From the NCBI GenBank assembly GCA_902806105.1, contig CADCVI010000041.1:1-15609 (forward strand): a stretch of 15,609 nt of DNA, in the 5' to 3' direction. The position numbers were made by a program, and so were the translations under genes. The DNA is from an uncultured Rubrobacteraceae bacterium (GTDB lineage Bacteria > Actinomycetota > Rubrobacteria > Rubrobacterales > Rubrobacteraceae). Positions 1 to 7,800 of the stretch are shown one piece after another. The number at the start of each line of letters is the position of its first letter. Position 1 is the first letter of the stretch. The notes under the pieces were generated by a model. That model did no database searches, was not told the DNA's origin, and saw nothing but the letters and a program-made list of their open reading frames with translations.

Positions 1-104
1 AGGTTCGCGTTCAGGTCTTCGCTCCCCTGTAGGGTCCAGAGCGCCCCGGCGCCGAAGCCCGAAGAGAGGCTTTCGTAGAGGTCGACCGAGTACGGTTCGT
101 GCAT
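1..104 (-). CDS. N-terminal fragment of a possible cupin-like protein (runs off left edge)
   Basis: An open frame starts at the ATG at 104 and is still open at the window edge, giving about 34 residues that begin MHEPYSVDLYESLSSG and contain LWTLQGSEDLNANL. An in-frame TAG lies four codons upstream, so this ATG is the first possible start. The LWTL..GEDLNANL style of N-terminus resembles the first strands of small actinobacterial cupin proteins as I remember them, but the metal-binding motifs would lie outside the window. A GAGGG stands 13 nt upstream, which is only a weak ribosome site. The gene follows the aldolase on the same strand, with a hairpin between them. It could be a chance frame, although the composition is protein-like and unlike a shadow of another gene. 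Confidence 0.5.
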   Translation of the reverse strand, partial: MHEPYSVDLYESLSSGFGAGALWTLQGSEDLNAN

Positions 105-125
105 GCGGAGGATCTAGCCCTCGAC

Positions 126-163
126 CACCGTCGCCGTGCGCCCGGTACCAGCGCACGACGGTG
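126..163 (-). terminator. Hairpin after the lut-aldolase operon
   Basis: Two paired blocks, CACCGT with ACGGTG and CGTGCGC with GCGCACG, form a 13-bp stem with a 3-nt bulge and a 9-nt loop. It begins 17 nt past the aldolase stop codon. No T-tract follows on the minus strand, so it is at best a non-classical terminator of the kind seen in high-GC genomes; an attenuator or an mRNA-stabilising hairpin is also possible. Confidence 0.5.
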
Positions 164-180
164 AAACGGCAAGCACCCGG

Positions 181-960
181 TCAGCCTCGATGGGCGTCGT
201 TCTCGCCACGGACCGTGCTCAGCCGCGCGCGGGCCGCATCGGCAAGGAAGGTGGCGTCGGTGCCGGCGGTGATCATGCCGAATCCCGCCCCGGCGTGCTT
301 TTTCGCTGTTTCGGCGGAGGTGGTGTGTATGCCGGCGGCGATGCCGTGACGCTTGCAAGCCTCCTTTATCCTCGCGACGGCTTCCACGTGTTCCGGCTCG
401 ACGACGTCGAAGTTCGGTTGTAGGCCGAGGGAGAGGGCGAGGTCCGCGGGGCCAACGTAGATGCCGTCCACGCCGGGGGTCGCGGCGATCTCCTCGACGT
501 TCTGGAGCCCTTCCCGCGTCTCGACCATCACGATGCACGAGACCTCCCGGCCCAGCTCGACCGGGTCGCCCGTTTCGAGGACGACCGAGGCCCGGACGGG
601 GCCGTACGAGCGGCTGCCCTCGGGCGGGTAGCGGCAGGCTCGGGCGGCGCGCGTTGCCTCGGAGGCATCGTTGACGAGCGGGACGATGATGCCCCTGGCC
701 CCTGCGTCGAGGACCTTGCCGATGTCGGCGGGGTCGTTGCGCGGGACCCGGACGAGTGGCGTGACACCGGCCGCCTCAGCCGCCGCGAGCATTGGGACCA
801 GGGCGGCGAGGTCCGAGAGCCCGTGCTGCTGGTCCACGCAGACGTAGTCCGGGCGGGCGGCGCAGAGGAGCTCGATGCCGAACGAGGAGCCGGGCATCAT
901 GGACCACAGCCCGAACGCGGGGCGTCCCTCGGCCCACGCCTCCCGCAGAAGGTTCGCCAT
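181..960 (-). CDS. HpcH/HpaI family class II pyruvate aldolase
   Basis: A 259-residue TIM-barrel aldolase, the usual length for the family. These metal-dependent enzymes cleave 2-keto-3-deoxy sugar acids or 4-hydroxy-2-oxo acids to pyruvate plus an aldehyde. By-eye matches to the HpcH active site are D43 and H46 (VDQQHG), R71 (LVRVPR), and the metal ligands E147 (MVETREG) and D173 (VGPADLALSLG); the YGPVRA stretch at 119-124 is also typical. It is the last gene of the lut operon, starting 9 bp after lutC. The ribosome site is poor: AGGGG lies almost on the ATG, so translation may depend on coupling to lutC. The substrate cannot be read from sequence. A 2-keto-3-deoxy-L-rhamnonate aldolase (RhmA/YfaU type) would fit, because it releases lactaldehyde, one oxidation step from the LutABC substrate. 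Family certain, substrate inferred. Confidence 0.92.
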   Translation of the reverse strand: MANLLREAWAEGRPAFGLWSMMPGSSFGIELLCAARPDYVCVDQQHGLSDLAALVPMLAAAEAAGVTPLVRVPRNDPADIGKVLDAGARGIIVPLVNDASEATRAARACRYPPEGSRSYGPVRASVVLETGDPVELGREVSCIVMVETREGLQNVEEIAATPGVDGIYVGPADLALSLGLQPNFDVVEPEHVEAVARIKEACKRHGIAAGIHTTSAETAKKHAGAGFGMITAGTDATFLADAARARLSTVRGENDAHRG

Positions 961-969
961 ACCCCTGCG

Positions 970-1629
970 CTACCCGACCACGACGACGTGGACGTCTCCG
1001 GGGCCGTGCATGCCCGTGACGAGCGACATCTCGATGTCCCCGGAGCGGCTCGGTCCCGTGTGGAAGCAGAGGTTCGCGGGGAGACGGCCGCCGGCGTACC
1101 GGCTTATCGCCTCGGGGAGGGTGCCCAGGATCCGCTCCGCCCGCAACACCGCAACGTAGGTCGGCGGCAACAGGGTGACGCTCCGGCCCCGCCCGGGGCC
1201 GCTCTCCAGGACGAGGCTGCCGGTCTCGGCTATCGCCCACGAGGCGGTCGAGAGCCCGATGTCGGCCGTGCTCGCAACCTCCCGGAAGTCTTGCAGGTCC
1301 CGCCACACGGTGACCTTCACGCCAGCCCCTCCGAGCGGTGCGTCGAAGCCCTCGAGGTCCGCGTCGTCCCAGCGGATCAGGGAGCTCGCCCCGCGCTCCC
1401 TGGCGAGCGAGACGGCGTAGTCCCGAGCCTCGTTCAGGTTCTCGACGCGCGCGCCGTGGCCGCCCACCGCGCCGAGTTCCTCCAGGAAGCGAGCGACGGG
1501 GTCCCGTACCGGCGACGGGGCGGGCTTCCCCCCCGGGGTCCACACGGAGTCGGGCGCGCGGGTGGGTTTGTATTGTCCGCTGCGGGTGCGATGGCGTATC
1601 CCTTCGAGGAATTGCGCGCGGTCTGCCAA
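970..1629 (-). CDS. lutC: LutC, LUD-domain subunit of L-lactate oxidation complex
   Basis: This 219-residue LUD-domain (YkgG/LutC) protein is the third component of the LutABC complex, which oxidises L-lactate to pyruvate. Family signatures are ADIGLSTASWAIAETGSLVL at 122-141, GPSRSGDIE at 192-200 and HGPGDVHVVVV at 208-218. It lacks the cysteine clusters of LutA and LutB, as expected. The start is a TTG one base after the lutB stop, with AAGAAGGG ending 7 nt before it, so translation is probably coupled to lutB. The N-terminal 45 residues are proline-rich and poorly conserved-looking, so a start further inside cannot be ruled out. Family assignment is firm; the exact substrate (lactate or a related 2-hydroxy acid) is inferred from the complete lutABC order. 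Confidence 0.9.
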   Translation of the reverse strand: MADRAQFLEGIRHRTRSGQYKPTRAPDSVWTPGGKPAPSPVRDPVARFLEELGAVGGHGARVENLNEARDYAVSLARERGASSLIRWDDADLEGFDAPLGGAGVKVTVWRDLQDFREVASTADIGLSTASWAIAETGSLVLESGPGRGRSVTLLPPTYVAVLRAERILGTLPEAISRYAGGRLPANLCFHTGPSRSGDIEMSLVTGMHGPGDVHVVVVG

Positions 1630-1630
1630 C

Positions 1631-3100
1631 CTAGATCCCTTCTTTCCAGAGCTCGCGGAAGGATTTGGGGGCGAGAGGCGGGAGGTCCCGGGTACCTATC
1701 CAGCCGCTCAAGGGGCCGGGCACGGGGCGGACCGAGCCATCCTTGACGAGCGGCTTCTGGGCGGCGCGGCCGACCTTGCCGGTGATGTTGTAGAGAGCGG
1801 GGCTCCTCATCGTGTTCTCGAAGACCTTGAAGGCGGCGGTCTGCGCCCTGCCGGCCATGCCCTCCTCGACCTGGCGGTTGCGGAGCTTGAGTAGGAGGTC
1901 GTGCAGCGGTATGCCGACGGGGCAGGTCTCCGAGCAGGCGCCGCAGAGGGAGGAGGCGTGGGGCAGGTCTTTTGCAGCCTCGTCGCCCTTGAGGAGCGGG
2001 GTGATAACGGCGCCTATGGGGCCGGAGTAGGTAGAGCCGTAGGCGTGGCCGCCCGTCTGACGGTAGACCGGGCAGACGTTCAGGCACGAGCCGCAGCGGA
2101 TGCAGTAGAGGGCCTCCTCGAAGGGGGTGCCGAGGAGGTTCGAGCGGCCGTTGTCCAGCAGGATCAGGTGGAACTCCTCAGCCCCGTCGAGCTCGCCCTC
2201 CCCGCGCGGCCCCGTAACGAAGTTCGTGTAGACCGTGAGCTTCTGCCCCGTCCCGCTCCTGGCGAGCAGCCGCGTAAACACGGAGAGGTCTTCGAAACGC
2301 GGAACGAGCTTCTCTATCCCCATCACCACTACGTGAACCGGCGGGACGCTCGTTACGAGCCGCCCGTTCCCCTCGTTCGTGACCGTGACGACCGTCCCGG
2401 ACTCGGCGACGCCGAAGTTCGCCCCCGTGATCCCGATATCCGCCGCGAGAAACTTCTCGCGAAGGCGCCCCCGGGCGAAGCGCGAGAGTACGGTCGCGTC
2501 CGGCGGAAGCTCCTCACCCGCGACCTCCGAGAGGATCTTCGCCACCCTCTCGGCGTTCATGTGCAGGATCGGCCCGATAATGTGAGACGGCGTGTCTCCG
2601 GCGAGCTGCGCGATCCACTCGCCGAGGTCCGTCTCCACGATCTCGAGACCGAGGTCCGCGTAGCCCTCCTCCAGACGGCGGTTGAGCTCTATCTCCTCGG
2701 TCGCCATGCTCTTGGACTTGGCGATGACCTTCGCCCCGCGCCTCCTGGCAAGCTCCCCGACGTACCGGACGACGTCCTCGCCGTCGGAGGCGAAATGGAC
2801 TTTACCGCCACGCCCCTCGACGGCTTCGGCCATCCTTTCGAGGTAGCGGTCGAGGTTCGCCATCGTCTCCTGCTTTATGCGGTACGCCCGCTCCCGGAGC
2901 TCGGGGGCCTCGGGGAGCGCCGCCAGCGTCGCGTTGCGCGCAGGCACGACCTTTGTGGCGAAGAGCCGGATCGCGCCGCGCAGGGCCTCGTCCCCGGCCG
3001 CCCGGCCACCGCGCTCGTTGAAGCCCTCGACGGGGCTCTCTATCCCCTCGCGGCGATGGTCCGACGTGTCGCGTTCGCGAGCGGGCTTCCTCGTCTCCAT
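1631..3100 (-). CDS. lutB: LutB, iron-sulfur LUD-domain subunit of L-lactate oxidation complex
   Basis: A 489-residue cytoplasmic protein with an N-terminal LUD domain (about residues 90-330) and a C-terminal ferredoxin-like region. The first 4Fe-4S motif is C333, C336, C339, C343 (CIRCGSCLNVCP); the second is C386, C389, C393 (CGACSETCPVG). ITGANFGVAESGT at 224-236 is the LUD signature, and K128-K130-S131 (AKSKSM) is typical of the family. Length fits LutB (about 470-480). The ATG at 3100 is chosen over an upstream start at 3343 because that would overlap lutA by 240 bp, and because GGGAAGG sits 7 nt before 3100. It starts 2 bp after the lutA stop and ends 1 bp before lutC. Together the three proteins would pass electrons from lactate to an unidentified carrier. 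Confidence 0.94.
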   Translation of the reverse strand: METRKPARERDTSDHRREGIESPVEGFNERGGRAAGDEALRGAIRLFATKVVPARNATLAALPEAPELRERAYRIKQETMANLDRYLERMAEAVEGRGGKVHFASDGEDVVRYVGELARRRGAKVIAKSKSMATEEIELNRRLEEGYADLGLEIVETDLGEWIAQLAGDTPSHIIGPILHMNAERVAKILSEVAGEELPPDATVLSRFARGRLREKFLAADIGITGANFGVAESGTVVTVTNEGNGRLVTSVPPVHVVVMGIEKLVPRFEDLSVFTRLLARSGTGQKLTVYTNFVTGPRGEGELDGAEEFHLILLDNGRSNLLGTPFEEALYCIRCGSCLNVCPVYRQTGGHAYGSTYSGPIGAVITPLLKGDEAAKDLPHASSLCGACSETCPVGIPLHDLLLKLRNRQVEEGMAGRAQTAAFKVFENTMRSPALYNITGKVGRAAQKPLVKDGSVRPVPGPLSGWIGTRDLPPLAPKSFRELWKEGI

Positions 3101-3102
3101 TC

Positions 3103-3852
3103 CTAGACCTTCCCATTCCCGGGATCCAGAACCTCGGCGAGGTGCATCACGCGCGTGTCGTGTCCCGTACGCCCGAGCCGCCCCGCGAGGTGCATCAGGC
3201 AGCTCGAGTCGCAGGAGACGAGGGTATCCGCCCCGCTCCCCTCCAGCGCCCTGATCTTCTCGTCGGCCATCGCGGTGGAGACGAGGGGCATCTTCACGGA
3301 GAATGTTCCCCCGAAGCCACAACAGAGCTCCTCGTTCTCCCACTCCAGAAGCTCAAGGCCCCGCACGCCCTCCAAGAGCCTGCGCGGCTCGTCGAGGACC
3401 CCGAGCTCGCGCCGCTGGTGGCATCCGGTGTGGAACACGGCCCTCCCCTCGAAACGGGAGCCCAGAGCCGTCGCGTCCGCCCCCAACACGTTGACTATAA
3501 AGTCCGAAAGCTCCCTCACGCGGCCTCCGAGCTCCTCGGCGCGCCCCTTCTCCCCTCGCCGATCTGCGAACAGGACGGGGTAGTAGTGAGAGACCATCGC
3601 GGCGCAGGAGCCGGAAGGGCATACGACGTAGTCCGAGCGTTCGCCCTCACGCTCGAACACACCCATGAGGTGGCGGGCGACGCCGCGCGCCTCCCTGAAG
3701 AAACCGGAGTTGAAGGCCGGCTGGCCGCAACACGTCTGGCCCTCCGGGTAGGAAACCTCGACGCCCAGGGCGCGCAGCACGCGCACGGTTGCGACGGCCA
3801 CGCCAGGGTAAACCTGGTCTACGTAGCAAGGTACAAAAAGCGACACCCTCAA
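3103..3852 (-). CDS. lutA: LutA, CCG-domain iron-sulfur subunit of L-lactate oxidation complex
   Basis: A 249-residue protein with two cysteine-rich CCG domains: C9, C41-C42-G, C78 and C83 in the first, and C144, C177-C178-G, C214 and C218 in the second. These domains bind iron-sulfur clusters in LutA (YkgE), GlcF and heterodisulfide reductases. I place the start at the TTG at 3852, which gives MRVSLFVPCYVD. This matches the usual LutA opening (MKVSLFVTC.VD in B. subtilis, from memory), and an AGGGG lies 7 nt upstream. The GTG at 3867 would add five residues and cannot be excluded. It is the first gene of the lutA-lutB-lutC-aldolase operon, with a likely promoter just upstream. Confidence 0.93.
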   Translation of the reverse strand: MRVSLFVPCYVDQVYPGVAVATVRVLRALGVEVSYPEGQTCCGQPAFNSGFFREARGVARHLMGVFEREGERSDYVVCPSGSCAAMVSHYYPVLFADRRGEKGRAEELGGRVRELSDFIVNVLGADATALGSRFEGRAVFHTGCHQRRELGVLDEPRRLLEGVRGLELLEWENEELCCGFGGTFSVKMPLVSTAMADEKIRALEGSGADTLVSCDSSCLMHLAGRLGRTGHDTRVMHLAEVLDPGNGKV

Positions 3853-3859
3853 GCGAAAA

Positions 3860-3864
3860 CCCCT
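3860..3864 (-). promoter_or_regulatory. Ribosome binding site that favours the TTG start of lutA
   Basis: AGGGG on the minus strand lies 7 nt before TTG 3852. It falls inside the first codons of the alternative GTG 3867 start, so the two starts exclude each other's best spacing. Confidence 0.5.
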
Positions 3865-3892
3865 CACCCCGCCCGACCTTCTCCCGAACCGC

Positions 3893-3898
3893 AGTATA
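3893..3898 (-). promoter_or_regulatory. Candidate -10 box of the lut operon promoter
   Basis: TATACT on the minus strand, 5 of 6 matches to TATAAT, sits about 40 bp before the lutA start in an otherwise GC-rich stretch. No good -35 box is found 16-18 bp further upstream, so an activator may be needed. TGCTA and TAGCA half-sites flank the AT-rich patch at 3921-3942 and could be part of an operator, but the arms are only 5 bp long. Confidence 0.4.
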
Positions 3899-4066
3899 GC
3901 AACGGATGCGACGTCCGGATCTTGCTACCTAAAGATCTAGCAGTAACCGTACAGGGTTGACCCGCAGAGATGCAGCGGCCAAGGGGAGGTCACTGGATCT
4001 CCGCCAGGTTTCGCAGGTTGCCAGAATCTCGGCCGGCCGAGGATGGGGCTGGCCCCGGACCCGCGA

Positions 4067-4115
4067 GCGCGGGCCGCCGCGCCGGGCCCGGTACTTGCGA
4101 TCGGGACTTCGATCG
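4067..4115 (-). terminator. Tandem hairpins after the reductase/dehydrogenase unit
   Basis: Two short inverted repeats follow the dehydrogenase stop: CGATCG with a 6-nt loop at 4098-4115, and GCGCGG/CCGCGC with a 4-nt loop at 4067-4082. Neither is followed by a T-tract on the minus strand. They may end transcription before the lut promoter, but such short stems are common in DNA this GC-rich. Confidence 0.3.
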
Positions 4116-4129
4116 AGCATTCGAGGGCT

Positions 4130-4861
4130 CTAGGCCGGCTCGTCGCGGGGCTGGACGAGGATCTCGTTGACGGCGACGTGTCCGGGCTGGGCGAGCGCGT
4201 AGACCACGGACGCCGCCACGTCCCCGGGGTCCAGGACGCGGGCGCCGGTGGGCTCACCGTAGAGCCGGAGGGCCTCGTCGTCGCTGCTGAGGGCGGCGAG
4301 GCCGGTGTCCACGTTTCCGGGCTGAACCGTCGTTACCCTGACGCCCGTCCCCGCGGTTTCTAGCCTCAGGCCCTGCGAGAGCCCCTCGACAAAGAACTTG
4401 CTCGCCGAGTAGACGGAGAGGCCCGCATAGACCTTGCGCCCGGCGTCGGAGGAGATCGTGACGACGTGCCCCCGCCCCCTGGAGAGCATGCCCGGCAAGA
4501 CGGCGCCGACGCAGTTGAGGACGCCCTTGCAGTTGACGTCGACCGTGCGCTCCCAATCCTCCTCGCGAAGGTTGCTCATCAGGGTGTAGTACATGACTCC
4601 GGCGCAGTTGACGAGCACGTCGATCGGCCCGAGTTCCCGCTCCGTGCGCTCGACGAGCGCCCCGATCCCCTCCCGGTCGGTGACGTCGGCGGCTACTACG
4701 ATGCTCCCGGCCCCGTCTACGAGCCCGGCCTGAACCTCGCGCAGGACATCCAGGCGGCGCGCGGCGAGCGCGACGGCGGCACCTTGTTCCGCGAGGGCAC
4801 CGGCGACCGCGGCCCCGATGCCGCTCGACGCTCCGGTGACGACCGCGACCTTGCCGGCCAG
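4130..4861 (-). CDS. Short-chain dehydrogenase/reductase, NADP type, without a canonical start codon
   Basis: A complete classical SDR of about 243 residues. Numbered from CTG 4861, it shows TGASSGIG (9-16), the NAG-like NCAG (85-88), catalytic N110, S138, Y151 and K155 (YSASK), and PGNVDT (181-186). The basic pair after the second strand (AARRLD, R35-R36) points to NADP(H). It follows the NRPS-like reductase at once, so it may reduce the aldehyde that enzyme releases. The oddity is the start: there is no in-frame ATG, GTG or TTG between the start of the SDR fold and deep inside the upstream gene, and the next one downstream (GTG at V82) would remove the cofactor-binding half. Candidates are CTG 4861 or ATA 4876, which overlaps the upstream TAA as ATAA. 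AAGGAG lies at 4877-4882. A sequencing error that destroyed an ATG is also possible. Confidence 0.85.
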   Translation of the reverse strand: MAGKVAVVTGASSGIGAAVAGALAEQGAAVALAARRLDVLREVQAGLVDGAGSIVVAADVTDREGIGALVERTERELGPIDVLVNCAGVMYYTLMSNLREEDWERTVDVNCKGVLNCVGAVLPGMLSRGRGHVVTISSDAGRKVYAGLSVYSASKFFVEGLSQGLRLETAGTGVRVTTVQPGNVDTGLAALSSDDEALRLYGEPTGARVLDPGDVAASVVYALAQPGHVAVNEILVQPRDEPA

Positions 4862-4872
4862 GGATCTGCCGT

Positions 4873-7800
4873 TTATCTCCTTACCCCCTCGCGCGCGGCG
4901 CCCGGAGCGGGCATCCAGCCCCGGTCCGCGAAGTAGAGCGCGTAGGTCTCGAGGAGCGCGGCGCCGACCTCGGGCCGCCGGGGTCCGCCCTCGCCCAGGG
5001 CTTCCCGCGTATTGCGGTCGTCGTAGTCGTTGTCGTCCTTCACCCTTGCCGCGTCGTCGGGGGCCGCTCCGCGCACTACCTCTCCGGCCTCCGTCCCGGC
5101 GGGCGTGGACCTGATGGTACCGAGCCAATCCGGGTAGTCCGAGCGCGAGAGGTCGTAGCCCAGATCCTCGATCCAGCCGAAGACGAGCTCCGCCGGGGGC
5201 GGCTCGGTGTTGGCGAGGTGGAAGGTCTTGCCCGCGGCGGAGGGGTCGTCGGCGAGGCGCAGGATCGCGCCGCTCACGAAGTCCACCGGGGTCATCTCCA
5301 CGCGCCACCCTTCTATGGTGGGGGCGGAGCCGATACGGACGGACTCCGAGATCACGGCGCCGAGAAAGTCCTTCGGGTTCGAGGCTCCGGTCTCGCTGTG
5401 TCCCGAGATGTTGCCCGGGCGATAGACCGTGACGGGGAGCCCGCGTGCCGCGGCCTCGCGGGCAAGCTTCTCGGCCACCCACTTGGAGCGGCCGTAGCCG
5501 TCGTCTTGTGTTCCGGCGAGGTCTTCGAGGTCCGTATCCTCCTCGCAGATCCCGTGGTCCCGCCCGAAGACGCCGTTCGTGGAGACGTGGTGGACGGGCT
5601 TGATACTTCGGCGCGAGGCGAGGCGCAGGACCTCCCGGGTACCGTCGACGTTTGCCGGCTTGAGGGCGGAGTAGGGGTAGATCAGGTTGACCAGCGCCCC
5701 GGCGTGTATGACCACGTCAACCTCTCGGGCAAGCTCGTCGAAGCCCTGCTCCGGTAGACCGAGCAGGGGCTCGGAGAGGTCCCCGGGGACGGGGACGACG
5801 CGCGACGCCCTGTCCGGATGCCAGAGCCCGTAGCTTTTCAGCGCCTCGCGCAGCGGCGCCATCGCGTCGCCGCCCGGGCGGGGCCGGACGAGGCAGTGCA
5901 CCCTGGCCTCCGTCTCCGAGAGCAGACCGTCGAGGATAAAGGCCCCGAGAAAACCCGTCGCGCCCGTGAGGAACACGTCCCCGGCGTCGCTCAGGCGTTC
6001 CACCCCCTGCTCCAGGCCCTCGGGGGAGATACCCGGCTCCAGCGCCGCCTCGGTGAGGGGATCCGGCTCGTCCGCTCCGGTCCCGTCCTCGCCCCTCTGG
6101 CGCGCCTCGATGGCGTCGCACAGCCCCGCGACGGTCGGGCTCTCGAGCAGCGCGCTCGTCGGGAGGCGCACGCCGAAGGCATCTTCGATCCGGCCCACGA
6201 GCTCGGCCGCCGCGAGCGAGTGTCCGCCGGCCTCGAAGAAGTCGTCCTCGGGCCGGGCGTAGCCGCTCTCGAGGCGCAGGACGCGCTCGAAGATGCGGGC
6301 GAGGCGGTCTTCCTTCTCCGAACGCCGCGCATCGGCGGGGAGGGCCGGCCCCTCGGGCTCGTCGTCCGTGGTAGGGGGGCGTGGCGGGGGCGGCGGGAGG
6401 TTCTCGCGGTCCACCTTGCCGGTGGCGTCCTGGAGCGGGAGTGCCTCCGCCTCCACGTAGACCGCCGGTATCATGTAGTGCGGCAGCGCATCCTGGAGGA
6501 CGCGCCGTATCGCCGTGCTGTGACCGGTCGTGGGATCTATCGCCCACCCGGCGTGGCGGCGGTCGTCCGACCCGTCGGGGACGAGGTAGGCGACGAGGCG
6601 CTTGTCCGTGCCCTCCTCGCCCTCGGCGACCACCACGCAGTTCGTGACCGCGAGGCGTTCCTCGATGGCGGCCTCTACCGCGCCGAGCTCGATGCTGTAC
6701 CCGCGCACCTTGACCATGAAGTCGACGCGGCCCATGATCTCCAGGTTCCCGTCGGGGAGCAGCCGCGCCCTGTCGCCGGAGCGGTACATCCGGGCGTCGC
6801 CGCCCGCGAACGGGTCGGGGACGAAGCGCTCGGCGGTCTTCTCGGGCAGGTTGACGTAGCCCCCCGCCAGCCCGTCGCCGCCGACGTAGAGCTCCCCGGC
6901 GGTCCCCCGCGCTACCGGCCTGGCGTCCTCGTCCAGAACGTAGAGGCTCTCAGGGTCCGCCGGCTCCCCGACGGGGCAGTAGGTCGAACCGGCGCTCTCG
7001 ACCAGGGTTCCCAGCTCGCCCGCGGCTACCTCGTGCGTCTCGCTGATGCTGTACAGGTTGTAGATGCGCTTCTTCGGGAGCAGGGCCAGTGCCCGGCGCG
7101 CCAGCGTCTTCGTGACCACCTCGCCGTTGAGCCACAGGGTCCGGAGCGCGGAGAGCTTCTCGACCAGGTCATCCCCGCCGCCGTCGAGGACGGCCTCCAG
7201 GAGAGACGGGGTAAAGAGTACCTCGGTAACGCCGTGCTCCCCCAGGTAGTCGACGAGGGCCGCGGGGTCGTAGATCACGTCGTCCGGGATGGGACACACG
7301 GCCCCGCCCCTCAAGAGCGGCCGGAGCATCTCCCAGATAAAGAAGACGTTGCACCCCACGACGTCCCCAACGCCGTAATCCACGAGCCCGAAGCGCCACA
7401 GGTACGAGCGCACCGGAGCCCGGTGCGGGTTGGCTATCCCCTTGGGCTTCCCCGTAGTGCCGGAGGAGTAGGAGACGAAGGCCAGGTTGTCGGGGGTGGG
7501 ACGCCGGGATTCGGCCCCGCCGCGCGCGAGGTCTTCTCTCAGGGCGCCGTCAAGGACGATCTTCTCCTGCCCTTCGGGGAGGTTGCCCTCGTGCTCCTGG
7601 TTCGTGACGACGACCCGGGGGGCTGCGTCGGAGAGGACTTCCTCGATCATGGCGTCGGGGTAGGCGAGCTCCAGCGGGAGGAATGCTCCCCCCGCCCTGA
7701 GCGCCGCGAGGCATGCGACCACGAACTCCGGGCACCGCTCCATGTACACGCCCACGGTAACGTCGGGGCCGACCCCGAGGGTCCGCAGGTGGGACGCGAG

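Noticed and set aside
823..1746. Plus-strand frame of 307 codons over the aldolase and lutC
   Set aside because: Antisense shadow of two genes with intact family motifs; no domain or ribosome site supports it.
4045..4056. GGGGCTGGCCCC as a terminator
   Set aside because: Only 5 bp pair around a 2-nt centre, with no T-tract; too short to support in DNA this GC-rich.
4130..5482. A 450-codon frame that would start the SDR at ATG 5482
   Set aside because: The first 200 residues are an out-of-frame shadow of the reductase domain, rich in R, G and P; only the last 243 residues form a protein fold.
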